This document shows, in pieces, positions 50,503 to 62,722 of a stretch of 64,000 nucleotides of DNA. Every line of letters starts with the position of its first letter. Positions within the stretch are counted from its first letter, which is position 1. Location: contig CM046003.1 in assembly GCA_025175895.1 (NCBI GenBank), positions 26,061,245-26,125,244 of the forward strand, read 5' to 3'. This DNA is from Wurfbainia villosa. Lineage: Eukaryota; Streptophyta; Magnoliopsida; Zingiberales; Zingiberaceae. The position numbers and the translations under genes are program-made. Under the pieces are notes generated by a model. The model saw only the letters and a program-made list of their open reading frames with translations. It was not told the DNA's origin and did not search any database.

Positions 50503-53500
50503 ATGGACCAATGGATTCTGGATTGTGGATGCTCCAGACATATGACTGGAGATAGTCAAAAGTTCTCGGATTTAAGCTACAAGAACCTAGGAACAGTTGC
50601 CTTTGGAAACAATGGTAAACTTAAGGTAATTGGATCAGGTAATATTGAATTAGAATCTAATTTTATTATACAAAAAGTTTTGCTAGTAGATAATTTCAAA
50701 TTTAATTTGCTTAGTATAAGTCAGTTGTGTGATGTTGGTTATGTAGTAAAATTTTTATCTAATGAATGCTTGATCAAAGATATTGAAAATTCAAAAATAT
50801 TACTTAAGGGAGTTAGGGATAAAAATATATATTCAATAAGTTTAGAAAGATCCTCAATCAAATGTCATATGACACAACAAGAGGAGAGTTGGTTGTGGCA
50901 TAGGCGACTTACTCACACCAACTTTAGGAATATATCGAAGTTAAGTGAAACTAATCTAGTTAGAGGATTGCCCAAACTTAAAAATATTGAAAATAAAATT
51001 TATAATGTTTGCCAACAAGGGAAACAAACCAAGTCTCAACATAAACTAACCGATCAAGGTAGAACAAGCTCAATACTTTATTTAATACACTTAGATTTAT
51101 TCGATTCACATGGAGTAAAATCACTAAGTGGTAATCTATATTGTTTAGTAATAATAGATGATTACTCTAGGTTTACATGGGTAAAATTTTTAAAACATAA
51201 AAATGAAACATTTGAGGTATTTAAAAATTTTAGCAAATAAATAGAAAATGAAAAAGATCGTAAGATAAAAAGAATATGAAGTGATAATGGAGGAGAATTT
51301 AAAAATGATAAATTTACATTAATGTGTTTAGAAAATGGATATCATCATGAGTATTCATGCCCTAGAACTCCTCAACAAAATGGTATAGTAGAAAGAAAAA
51401 ATAGAACTTTACAAGAAGCTGCTAGGTCAATGATAAATGAATATAATCTACCCAGTTACTTATGGGTCGAAGCTATAAACACTGCATGTTATGTGAAAAA
51501 TAGAGTAATAATTAATAAAATACATAACAAAACATCTTACGAAATTTTTAACAATAAAATACCTTCAATAAAATATTTTAAGGTATTTGGATGTAAAGTA
51601 TTTATTTTAAATACGAAAGACCATTTAAGTAAATTCTCTTCAAAAACTGATTAAGGAATATTTTTAGGATACTTGGACACTAGTCGGACCTATAGGATTT
51701 ATAATAAGAAAACCCTACAAATTGAATAAACAACAAATGTAAAATTTGATGAGGAAGAAACCACTAATAAACAATCGAACACATTGAAAAATAATCAAAA
51801 TGATCTAAATAAAACTACACATGATGAAGAAGAACAACTTAATTCTAATTAATGTGAAGAAAATCTGAAGACATCTAGAATTAATCCTAACCATCCAATA
51901 GATCAAGTATTGGGAAATCCAACCTTAGGAGTTCAAACCAGATCAGCTCTACGAAACTTATGTCAAATTGCATTAATATCAAAAATAGAACCAAAAACAA
52001 TAGAGGAGGCCTTACCAGACACTGATTGGATAATAGCCATGCAAGAAGAATTAGCACAATTCGATAGAAATGAAGTATGGGATTTGGTGCCTCCACCTGC
52101 AAATAAATCAATAATAGACACTAAATGGGTGTTTAGAAATAAGTTAAATGATCAAGGAGAAATAGTAAGGAATAAAGCTAGATTAATATCTAAAGGGTTC
52201 AGTCAGGTAGAAGGGCTAGATTATGATGAAACCTATGCACCAGTAGCTAGACTTGAGTCAATTAGAATGTTGCTAGCGTATGCGGCAAATAAAAGGTTCA
52301 AGTTATACCAAATGGATGTAAAATCCACATTCTTAAATGGAGTAATAAAAGAGGAAGTATACGTAGGTCAATCTTCTGGTTTTGAAAGCTTAGAAAATCC
52401 TAATCATGTATATAGATTAAAAAAGGCACTATATGGATTAAAACAAGCTCCTAGAGCATGGTACGAAAGACTATCCTCATACTTAAGCTCTAAAGATTTC
52501 AGACAAGTTCAAATTGATTCAACACTTTTCGTAAAAACCTTAAACAATAATATTTTTATTGCTCAAATTTATGTAGATGACATAGTTTTTGGATCAACAA
52601 ATTCAAATTTGTTAAAGGAATTTATCACCCTAATGGAACAAGAATTCGAAATGAGTTTAGTAGGTGAGTTAAACTTCTTCCTAGGTTTACAAATAAAACA
52701 AACAAGAGACGGTAATTATATATACCAAAATAAGTATGCAAGAGAGTTAATTAAGAAATTTGGTATGGAAAATGCGAAAGACATTAAAACACCTATGGCT
52801 ATGAATGTAATATTAAATGAAGACAAAGAAGGAAAATCTGTAGATCTAAAGTACTATAGGAGTGCCATAGGTAGTTTACTTTATTTAACTGCAAGTAGAC
52901 CCGACATACTATTTGCAGTAAGCATGTGTGCCAGATATCAAACATGTGCTAAGGAGTCACATTTAACACAATTTAAAAGGATATTAAGATACATTAAAGG
53001 AACAATTAATGTAGGAATGTGATACCCAAGATCTAGTACCTTTGAGTTAATAGGATATTCTGACTCGGACTATGCAGGATGTAAACTAGATAGGAAAAGT
53101 ACTAGTGGAGGATGTCAGCTCTTAGGATCTTGTTTAGTAAGTTGGTTCAGTAGAAAGCAACACTGTGTTGCACTTTCCACAACTGAAGCAGAATACATAG
53201 AATTAGGTGAATGTGTAACACAACTATTATGGATGATGCATACACTTAAGGACTTTGAACTAGATTACAAAAAAGTAAAGACTTTAGTTGATAATATAAG
53301 TTCAATAAATTTAACAAAAAAATCCAATTCATCACTCACGTACTAAACACATTGATATTAAACATCACTTTGTAAGAGACCATGTGACAAAAGGTATCAT
53401 TGAACTCAACTATGTTGAGTCCAAATCAAACCTTGCCGACATATTCACTAAACCACTTCCGAAAGCTGAGTTTAGTATGCTTAGAAGACAATTAGGGTTA

Positions 53501-53515
53501 TGCTTAGTAGACTAG
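50503..53515 (+). pseudogene. Copia-3 pol: protease, integrase, reverse transcriptase, RNase H
   Basis: Ty1/copia pol, closest in wording to the SIRE lineage. The protease motif is WILDCGCSRHMTG, so the catalytic DSG has become DCG. The pre-integrase zinc site has HRRLTH but IYNVC where a second Cys is expected. The integrase core (51080-51430) has DLFDS, SDNGGEF and NGIVERKN. Reverse transcriptase is open from 51910 to 53022, with DVKSTFLNG, LKKALYGLKQAPRAWY and the YVDD box at 52570-52581. RNase H (53040-53300) has SDSDYAG and STTEAEY. Stops lie at 51238, 51280, 51652, 51728, 51852 and 53021 (the last a Trp-to-stop). A run of seven A near 53318 shifts the frame before TKHIDIKHHF and NLADIFTKPLPK. 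It cannot act on its own. Confidence 0.92.
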
Positions 53516-54542
53516 GGATTTTCTTTTTGCTTACCATTCCGAATTATTTTGAAAAGTAATATTATATTATTTTTGTAAGAAAATTAAAAAATTATTCTAG
53601 AATAGGTCAATCTAGAATTCATGATCCTATAGAACTAAGTAGCCTTTGCATCTCACAAACACCTAGGATCACCTGTTTGTGTATTGAGCCACGTAGATGG
53701 GCGTGAGATGTTAGGACTGCACCCCTGGTTCCAGATGTAGATTCAGTGCATCGACATGAACCAACATGGGGTTTACACGAGCAAATTGATCACTTCGGTG
53801 ACTAACTCTAAAACAAAGCTTAATGATTTATTCTATATCATTTGAGCTAATAAAGAGTTGGACATTTGCTTTAAGGACAATTTTTAGGTGTGTATTTTTA
53901 AAATATAATTTTAATTTATTTTAGAACTCATGCTTGGACTAAGTCCCTATCATTTTTGCAATCATTCAGGGGGAGGTCTTAAAAATTTTGAATTTTTTTT
54001 TATCAAAAAACTTTTGAAACTTGTGAATTATTTAAGGAAAGTTTCTGAAAACTTTTGCAAATATTTAAACATTTAAATATTCCCGAAGATATTAAGTTGG
54101 TCAGGGGAGTTTTGAAAATATTTTAAATTTTTTTTTTGAAAATTTCTGAATTGTTCGAGGGGAGTTTCTGAAGATTCTTGTAAATTATTAAATATTCCCG
54201 AATATATTGAGTTAGTCAAGGGGAGTTTTGAAAATATTTTGAAAATCTTGAAAATTTTATTTTTTTCAAATGATTCTTGATAAAGTATTATAATAACTCT
54301 CCAATATCATTAAATTAACTCTTATTTTGATGTATGCCAAAGGGGGAGAGAAGTGGTATAAATTATAAACTTAAAAAGAGATATAAACTTTAGAGGATTC
54401 AAAAATTTGATATGGACCAATGCATTTCATACATGGTTAAATTTATGCATGACAAAAGCTGTTAGTTTATTTCTTATACATTTCAATATATGGAGATTGG
54501 TATTTAATTCTCCTAACTTTAACTGATGTGTTATCATACATC
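53516..54542 (+). mobile_element. Copia-3 3' untranslated region
   Basis: No ORF. It has repeats of a GAGGGGAGTTTTGAAAATATTTT-like unit (about 53985-54250) and a purine run AAAGGGGGAGAG at 54339-54350, about 200 bases before the polypurine tract AAAAAGGGGGAGAT (54543-54556) that adjoins the 3' LTR. Confidence 0.8.
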
Positions 54543-54556
54543 AAAAAGGGGGAGAT

Positions 54557-55848
54557 TGTTGATGCAGTGAGCATCACTCCAAAGTTTTGATGTATGAACC
54601 TCAGTTAAAAGTTAGGATTCACTTGTAGTCTAATATAAGTGTTAAGTGTGCAGGCTTAACAGGAAGTCCTAGTAGGTCGAGTTGACCAAATACTAGGCAT
54701 GAATCTTGACAGATCAGGAGGACCGAACACCAGGCATGAAGTCCAGATGGGTCACATGGACCGAACATTTGGCATGAAGACTGTTTGGGTCAGGAGACCG
54801 ATTAATCGACAAAAAGTCCAACTGGGTTAGGCAGACCGGAGAGCTGGTGGAAGCCCTGGTGGGTCAGATCGAGTGTCAAGAATGGTAAGTCCGACATGTA
54901 GTCGGCAGGTAAGCCTCGAGTGAAGAGGTGAGGCCGAGTCCTAGGTAGGGGGACAAAGCTAGGCATCGATCTGACGAAAAGTCCGCATGGGACTTAGTAG
55001 TTGAGTTCGAGCAGTATTACTACTGCTATCATAATTCACATTATCTATTTTGTGCTAATCCTGTTTTGCAAAGACCAATCGACTGAATGGATTCAAGTCG
55101 ACTAAAGTCCAGTCGACTGAAGATGTATCAGTCGACTGGATACCTATTTGGTAGGATCAGCTTGTGATCGATCAAAGATCGTGCGATGCAGATGAAAAGA
55201 GCTTAAGTCGACTGAAGATGTTGAGTCGGCTGATGAGAGGAATTTCCCGATGCGGAGCCGGGTGATGTGGAGTCGACTGAAGGGCATTCAGTCGACAGGA
55301 AGACCACGACTTCCATATCGACGGGCTGATGTGGAGTCTACTGGAAGGCATTTCAGTCAACTGAAAAGAGTTTATAAAAGTTGTGCTCAATTAGATCCAT
55401 TTATCGAAATTCAATCAACGTCGAAGTGCTGCCAAAATACTTGCTCGTCCACTACACTTTGACTCCACGACAAGACGTTCCTCTGACACTCTGTGACTAC
55501 CTCTACGACTATTAAGTGTTGGTATAAAGTCTTGTAATCTTTTTACTTTATTGTTTCACTTGTATACTTAATTCTCCGAGTGGGTGGTTTGTCACCTAAC
55601 TCTATCATTTGTAAAAGCGAAACCCTCCGAAGTCGAGAGCACTCGAGTCGGAGGGTATTTAGTGAATTGCCCATCGAGGTAGCTCGTGGTAGAGCTACGA
55701 GCCTTGGAGTAGCAACCCAGTTTGGGTTGTGAACCAAGTAAAATTGCTTGTGTTGTTAATTGCCTTTATATTCCTCTGTGTACGTTTATTAGTTTAAAAT
55801 TATTAAATACCGAGATTCACCCCCTCTCTTAGTTCACTCAATCCTACA
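54557..55848 (+). mobile_element. Copia-3 3' LTR
   Basis: 1292 bp, TGTTGATGCAGTGAGCATCA to AATCCTACA. It holds palindromes (55080-55370), TATAAAA (55373-55379), and the hairpin block 55703-55738 with the same stems as the 5' LTR. Confidence 0.93.
55703..55738 (+). ncRNA. Predicted LTR hairpin with AGTA/GAA internal loop (Copia-3 3' LTR)
   Basis: Stems CTTGG/CCAAG and GCAACC/GGTTGT, as in the 5' LTR; the loop differs (CAGTTTG against CAGTCCA) while the stems are unchanged. Confidence 0.6.
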
Positions 55849-55853
55849 CTAAC

Positions 55854-56033
55854 AACGTATATCGTGTGTGTTTGCGTGTGCTTGTGTTGTTGTTAGTATT
55901 TCTATTGGTTTCTATTGTTTCCATTGCGCTAACGACAATCGTACACAAGCGATGCACGACGAACGATCGTATTCCACCGTATGACGATTGAGGGCTATTC
56001 ACCCCCCTCTAGCCGGCCACCAACGTTCCAATA
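55854..56033 (+). mobile_element. TRG-4 first LTR, part 3
   Basis: The end of the LTR interrupted by Copia-3. It matches 60482-60661 closely and ends CACCAACGTTCCAATA. The primer-binding site TGGTATCAGAGCC follows at 56036-56048. Confidence 0.88.
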
Positions 56034-56091
56034 AGTGGTATCAGAGCCAAGTTGCTTGTCGAGGACTAACTGCCAACACAAGCATGACAAG

Positions 56092-57668
56092 ATGGCCGAC
56101 TACAACCTCCAACCACCAAAATTCGAAGGAAATTTTCAATGGTGGAGAAGGAAAATGGAGGTATATCTAGAAACCGATTTTGATATTATGTTAATTCTAG
56201 AAAATGGTTTCAAAATGCCTAGGGATGAAGAAAATAGGAAAATTGAGAAGTCAAGGTGGACCCAAGACCAAATCAAAGACTTCAAGACAAATCTCAAGGT
56301 AATCAAATTGCTTAGCGATTTGATTCCTAACCATATTTGGTCTAGATTAGGTAATTTTAGGGATGCTAAGGACCTATGGGACAAGGTGATAAGATTTCAT
56401 GAAGAGCCCACATTGGTCCATGCCGAGGAAGAATGCCCATCAACATTCGGATCCAAGGATATTGAGGAATCGTCATCCACTTTCGATGATGTTGATGATT
56501 TGGTGGAGACCTCCACCTCTAGCATTGAGGGGGAGGAGAGGCCTTCCATCCCAGAACAAGTTCAAGAAGAAACTTCAACAGCCGGGAGAAGCGAAAATTC
56601 CCTAGGTAACTCAAGTATTATGATTATAAATAAAAATCATATAACATGCTTTGAGTGTAGGGAACAATGACACTATAAAAGTAAGTGGCCCAAGAAGGTG
56701 AAGAAGGTTCAACCGACACCAAAGGTGAAAAATGCCGGAGTCCCCACAATTAGAAGCAAGGAGCACATTGTGTGCTTCAAATGCAACCAAAGGGGGCATT
56801 ATTGAAGCCAATGCCCTAGGGGGAGGAAGAAGGGGCAAGAAGGTGTATCTCATGTAGGGGGAGCTTCCAAAGCTAACCCTAAGGTAAATTTAGTTAATGC
56901 ACCTTCAATTCCTAGGACAAATAAGCATGCTAGAAATTATTTTAGTTCACTTGCTATTATTAATGAAAAGCATGCTAGTAGGAGTAAATATGTTTGTCTA
57001 GGAGCCAAGCATGTTAGTTTATCTAAGGACAAACCTAGACACCATAATTCTAGACCAATCCTACCTAGGGAGTCAATTAGTAGAATAGAAGAAAACTTGG
57101 GCATTAACCCCAAGAAATCTAGGCATATGCCTAAAAGAAAAAATAATTCCCAAAAATCTTATGATAAATCAAAATTGGGAAGGTTAGAGGTGGAAATCCA
57201 AGCCTTGAGGTCAAGGCTTGAGAAACTTGAGAAGACCCTAGCAATAATTACAAATTCATTTAAGGGGTGGGGTCTAAGGATCAAAATTCAAGGCCTAGGA
57301 AACAAGAAATGTTCAAGGGCAAGAAAAGTTTGGGTCACAAACCTCTGTCCTACCATAATGTCTCATTTAATTATGGAACAATTTCTAGGTTTAGGAAAAC
57401 CAAGGCTTATAGGGAAGTTATCCCTAAGACTAGCCATGGTGTGTGTATAGTGGCTAAGGACTTAAGAAAAACCAAGAAAGCCACTAAGAAGGTCAAAGGA
57501 GGAGTCACCTCTAGAGTTGACCTAGGAAAGACCCATTTGACTAAAGTGTCAAAACCAAAAAGGGTCATTAGGAAGGTATCTAGGGAAGTTATCCCTAGTG
57601 AATACATTGTTAACCTAAGGAGCTCCAATAGATATTGGGTTCCTAGGAGCGTGATCGATTCACGCTAG
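56092..57668 (+). pseudogene. TRG-4 gag, first copy
   Basis: Gag of a Gag-only element, start ATG 56092 (MADYNLQPPKFEGNFQWWRR). Capsid part: LLSDLIPNHIWSRLGNFRDA. Both zinc knuckles are damaged: the first has TGA in place of Gly and Trp for the last Cys (stop at 56668); the second reads CFKCNQRGHY then TGA at 56803-56805 where Trp is usual, then SQC. The coiled-coil part is KLGRLEVEIQALRSRLEKL. A frameshift near 57270 precedes the basic tail with K-V-x-R units ending YWVPRSVIDSR. No pol follows. It is related to, but a different subfamily from, TRG-3. Confidence 0.88.
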
Positions 57669-59227
57669 ATGGGTTTGGGTATGTCAACCCTAAGTGGATG
57701 GGTAGTTAACTTAGCCATGATGAGTTGACAGATTAGGATGTGCCAATGTGGTTTGAGAAGATGAAAAATGACTAAATTGGCACAATTAGGTCTTAGAAGT
57801 ATTGGTGTGTCATTTTGGGTTTTTGGCACACTAGGGGGATAATGGAATTAAGGCAAAAATAGGTTTAAATCTTAGAAATGACAATTTGAATTTAACACTT
57901 AGGTATTTTATACCTTAATATTTTATAATTTCCATACTTTGCTTGCCTTGCCATGTCATGACATCATATTTATTTTTATCATAAAAATGTCATGATCATT
58001 TTTAGGGTTATTTGTATATGTCATGTATGCTTAGATTTCATTCATATGTCATGACATCATGATTTTGGCACATGTTTTATTCTTGTTATCATTATACCAT
58101 AATCATCATTCATGCATAAATAAAATGGATTTAAGGACTAAGGCATGATTTGAAGTCCCTTGCATAATGAAATCAAATAATATTGCCTAGAGATATGCAT
58201 GAAACCCTAAATAACAAAGTCCCCACATCTCACTACTATTTGACTTGTATGTGTTTTACACATGTAGATACAAGTGAGATGTTTAAGAAAATGGAATTAA
58301 AGGTTTTAAAAACATTTTAAAAAACCTTGGTGAAGTCTATCTTTTGATAGCAATCACCATTGAATGGGATGATACAAAGAGAGCTCAATATTGAAGCTTT
58401 TTCTTAACTTTTGAACTTTGTATTAATCTCACTAATTGTTGGGTAAAATAATTTTATAATATTTTTCACCCATAATGATTATAATAAGTAATATACATAC
58501 AAAATTTCATGATTTTTCAACTTATGTATATTTACTTACGAATTTCAAAACTTCATTTTTGAAAAACCTGAAAACTGCATTTGCAGTTATCAGTCGACTG
58601 CCATGGAGGCGATCGGTGATGTAGTGCGATCGTGATATACGATCTGATCGTAAACCATGGTGGTTAGGCCCATGTTTAGCTATGTTTTGGTCCCCTAACT
58701 ACTCCTAACCCTAGGATATGCTTGGGAGAGCATTAGAAAGGATGGAAATCCATTGGATATGGATTAGGAGAGGTGTTTAGGATGAGTATCAATTTTAAGG
58801 TTGATGGAAGTTCATTGTTGAACTTTGCCTTAATTTTGATTGGTTAATTGTTCCTCTTGGCTTAGGGACTCTCCAAGGACATTGTTGGTGCAATGGTCAA
58901 GGAGGAGCAAGCCTTTAGGGGGAGGTATCCATCATGGGAAGATGGATGTGTATTTTTCCTCATGGGAGGAAAATTGGGTTGCCTCTCTTAAGTGATATGG
59001 GACTTATCACTAGAAAGATTATAGGCATGTGTGTACCTCTAAGAGAGAGATTGTAAGATCTCATTGGGATATGAGACATTCATACCCTTGGGGAGGACCT
59101 TTTTGATGTATGTCAAAAAGGGGGAGAAGTTATCAATTTGGATAGTTGGAATTCTCATTGGGATGTGAGTATTGTCAATTGGGTAGACTTGGGTTTGAGG
59201 TTTTGTCCAACATCAAAAAGGGGGAGA
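57669..59227 (+). mobile_element. TRG-4 3' non-coding region, first copy
   Basis: Collinear with 35002-36828: ATGACATCATG words (57955-58070), hairpin 58329-58358, a short palindrome region (58590-58650), internal TGTTGGTGCAATGG at 58883, and purine tracts at 59115-59127 and 59215-59227. No ORF of interest. Confidence 0.85.
58329..58358 (+). ncRNA. Conserved 3'-region hairpin (TRG-4, first copy)
   Basis: Stems GGTGA/TCACC and CTATC/GATAG, loop TTTT; identical to TRG-3. Confidence 0.6.
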
Positions 59228-60661
59228 TTGATGGTGCAATCGGCCTAGGACTCGAGTTTGACTTGAACTATATTTTTATGTTAGACAAAACACATAACAT
59301 GAGATTGTCATGGGAAGTCCTACATGGGTTGGCCACGTAAATCCAAGTGTGTAGCCTTGGTGGTGAAAAGTCCAAGCATGGGGCTTGGTGTTGGGAAAAT
59401 CCAGGCATAGGGCTTGGTGTGGAAAGTCCAACATGGGTTAGACACGTAAGTCCAAGTGTGTAGCCTTGGTGGTGAAAGTCCAAGCATGGGGCTTGACATT
59501 GAAAATCCAAGCATGAGGCTTGGTGTGGGAAGTCTTGAGGACTTGGCATGTTCACTAGGCTCGGAATCCTTGAGTCGGTGAAGGATGACATTGTGAAGCC
59601 GTGCGCTTGATGCATCTGAGAGAACCGTCGAACGGGGAGAAAATGGAGTGAGTCCCAAGGGAGGCATACTTCGAGGGCCAGAGATGCGAATGATGTAATT
59701 GCGAAGCCGTGCGCTTGGTGCATCCGATTGGGGCTCAAACGTGATGTTGGAGGGTTTTCCCGATGGTCGGATGCTCAAACAACTTGGTGTTTGAGGTTTT
59801 ACCAGACATCAGTCGATTGGCATAGGTGCCAGTCGACTGCTCTAGGTCGAATGAACTCGGTCGGTGTTCGACTGACCAAGTTCTGGCTGAACAATCGACT
59901 GTCGAGGGAGAGCAGTCGACTGTCGAGGCCATCAGTCGACTGATGATGGAGATCAGTCGACTGATTGGGGCAAATTCAGCTACAGAAGTTTTTTCAGTCG
60001 AGTGCTCGCACCAACACTCGATTGATTGGATCATCAATCGACTGATGGGCATGATCAGTCGAATGATGATGGATCTGTTGGACTTTTGGCCAGTGTGGAT
60101 CGAGTCGTTGTGAGACAATGGCTACAGGACCAGTCGACTGATGGGCGCGAAATCAGCTCGATGTAGGTTATAAAAGGAGCTCGAGATGGAGGATTTCACC
60201 TATACTTTTGGGGTGACTTTGGAGGGGAATTGCTATTGCCTTCTAGACCTTCAAGAGCAAACAAAAGCAAGCAACAAGCAAGTGATCAAAAGCAATCGGT
60301 GAAAAGTTTTCTTTTGTATTGTATTTGTATTCTTGTTTGTACTTCGTGTATTACTTTGTAATTGCTTGTACGAGATTTCTCCACCTCCGACGTGTTGTCG
60401 AGAAGGAGTGTTAGTTAGTGTCGTGCGCATAACTAGAGCTCGATGAGCTTGCCCATGGAATAGGAACCATTCGGTTACGAACAACGTATATCGTGTGTGT
60501 TTGTGTGTGCTTGTGTTGTTGTTAGTATTTCTATTTGTTTCTATTGTTTCCACTGCGCTAACGACAATCATTGACAAGCGATGCATGACGAACGATCGTA
60601 TTCCACCGTACGACGATTGAGGGCTATTCACCCCCTCTAGCCGGCCACCAATGTTCCAACA
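59228..60661 (+). mobile_element. TRG-4 second LTR
   Basis: 1434 bp, begins TGATGGTGCAATCGG (TGTT changed to TGAT) and ends ATGTTCCAACA. It has the CCAAG/CTTGG array (59310-59560), palindromes (59810-60140), TATAAAA (60169-60175), GGAGCTCGAG, and a partly decayed hairpin block (60455-60487). It is followed not by flanking DNA but by another primer-binding site and gag. Confidence 0.9.
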
Positions 60662-60663
60662 AG

Positions 60664-60676
60664 TGGTATCAGAGCC
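60664..60676 (+). promoter_or_regulatory. TRG-4 primer-binding site after the second LTR
   Basis: TGGTATCAGAGCC lies three bases after the LTR end, identical to 56036-56048. Confidence 0.85.
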
Positions 60677-60719
60677 AAGTTTCTTGTCGAGGACTAATCG
60701 CCAACACAAGCACAACAAG

Positions 60720-61675
60720 ATGGTCGGCTACAACCTCCAACTACCAAAATTCGAAGGAAATTTTCAATGGTGGAGATGGAAAATGGAGGTATATCTAGAA
60801 ACAATTTTGATATTATGTTAATTCTAGAAAACGGTTTCAAAATGCTTAGGGATGAAGAAAATAGGCAAATTGAGAAGTCAAGGTGGACCCAAGACCAAAT
60901 CAAGGACTTCAAGACAAATCTCAAGGTAATCAAATTGCTTAGTGATTTGATTCCTAACCATATTTGGTCTAGATTAGGTAATTTTAGGGATGCTAAGGAC
61001 CTATGGGACAAGGTGATAAGATTTCATGAAGAGCCCACATTGGTTCATGATGAGGAAGAATGCTCATCAACATCCGAATCCAAGGATGTTGAGGAATCGC
61101 CATCCACCTTCGATGATGTTGATGATTTGGTGGAGACCTCCACCTCTAGCATTGAAGGGGAGGAGAGGCCTTCCATCCCGGAACAAGTTCAAGAAGAAAC
61201 TTCAACAGCCGGGAGAAGCGAAAATTCCCTAGGTAACTCATGTATTATGATTATAAATAAAAATCATATAACATACTTTGAGTGTAGGGAACAAGGACAC
61301 TATAAAAGTAAGTGTCCCAAGAAGGTGAAGAAGATTCAACCGACACCGAAGGTGAAAAATGCCGGAGTCCCCACAATTAGAAGCAAGGAGCACATTATGT
61401 GCTTCAAATGCAACCAAAGGGGGCATTATTGAAGCCAATGCCCTAGGGGGAGGAAGAAGGGGCAAGAAGGTGTATCTCATGTAGGGGGAGCTTCCAAAGC
61501 TAACCCTAAGGTAAATTTAGTTAATGCACCTTCAATTCCTAGGACAAATAAGCATGCTAGAAATTATTTTAGTTCACTTGCTATTATTAATGAAAAGCAT
61601 GCTAGTAGGAGTAAATATGTTTGTCTAGAAGCCAAGCATGCTAGTAGGAGTAATTATTTTGGTTCATGTATGCTT
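60720..61675 (+). pseudogene. TRG-4 gag, second copy, 3' half deleted
   Basis: Nearly identical to 56092-57040. It starts ATG 60720, but one missing base near 60805 shifts the frame. The first knuckle has lost its leading Cys (YFECREQGHYKSKC). The second has the same TGA inside it as the first copy (61430-61432). At about 61660 homology jumps to the equivalent of 58025, so about 1 kb with the coiled coil and basic tail is gone. Confidence 0.88.
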
Positions 61676-62722
61676 AGATTTCATTCATATGTCATGGCAT
61701 CATGATTTTGGCACATGTTTTATTCTTGTTATCATTAAGCCGTAATCATCATTCATGCATAAATAAAATAGATTTAAGGACTAAGGCATGATTTGAAGTC
61801 TCATGCATAAGGGAATCAAATAATATTGCCTAGAGATATGCATGAAACCCTAAATAACAATGTCCCCACATCTCACTGCTATTTGACTTGTATGTGTTTT
61901 ACACATTTAGATACAAGTGAGATATTTAAGAAAATTGAATTAAAGGTTTTAAAAATATTTTGAAAAATCTTGGTGAAGTTTATCTTTTGATAGCAATCAC
62001 CATTGAATGGGATGATACAAAGAGAGCTCAATATTGAAGCTTTTTCTTAACTTTTGAACTTTGTGTCAATCTCACTAATTTGTGGGCAAAATAATTTTCT
62101 AATATTTTTCACCCATAATGATTGTAATAAGTAATATACATACAAAATTTCATGATTTTTCAACTTATGTATATTTACTTACAAATTTCAGAAATTCTTT
62201 TCTGAAAAAACCTAAAAACTGCATTTGCAGTTATCAGTCGACTGCCATGGAGGCCAGTCGACTGATGTGGATGGTAGTCGACTGATATCTAATACAATCG
62301 ACTGCCCAAGATGATTTCAGGTAAATCATGGTGGTTAGGCCCATGTTCAGCTCTGTTTTGGTCCCCTAACTACTCCTAACCCTAGGACATGCTTGGGAGA
62401 GCATTAGAAAGGGTGGAAATCCATTGGATATGGATTAGGAGAGGTGTTTAGGGTGAGTATCAATTTTAAGATGGATAGAAGTTCATTGTTGAACTTTACC
62501 TTAATTATGATTGGTTAATTGTTCCTATTGGCTTAGGGACTCTCCAAGGACTTTGTTGGTGCAATGGTCAAGGGGGAGCAAGCCTTTAGGGGGAGGTATC
62601 CATCATGGAAAGATGGATGTGTATTTTTTCTCATGGAAGGAAAATTGAGTTGTCTCTCTTAAGTGATATGGAACTTATCACTAGAAAGATTGTAGGCATG
62701 TGTGTTCCTCCAAGGGAGAGAT
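61676..62722 (+). mobile_element. TRG-4 3' non-coding region, second copy
   Basis: Collinear with 58030-59052: hairpin 61972-62001, palindromes (62235-62310, fuller than in the first copy), TGTTGGTGCAATGG at 62554. It is cut at 62723 by Copia-4 within GGAGAGAT, before the purine tracts. Confidence 0.85.
61972..62001 (+). ncRNA. Conserved 3'-region hairpin (TRG-4, second copy)
   Basis: Stems GGTGA/TCACC and TTATC/GATAG (a T-G wobble replaces C-G), loop TTTT. Confidence 0.55.

Larger units (their letters stand above)
45509..55853 (+). mobile_element. Copia-3: full-length SIRE-like element, 10.3 kb, defective
   Basis: The element spans 45514-55848, with LTRs at both ends, a primer site, leader, gag, spacer, pol and polypurine tract in order. 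The flanking bases are CGAAT (45509-45513) and CTAAC (55849-55853). The intact hairpin in other LTRs has CGAAC here, so these look like one duplication in which each side has changed once. It sits in the first LTR of TRG-4. Confidence 0.9.
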
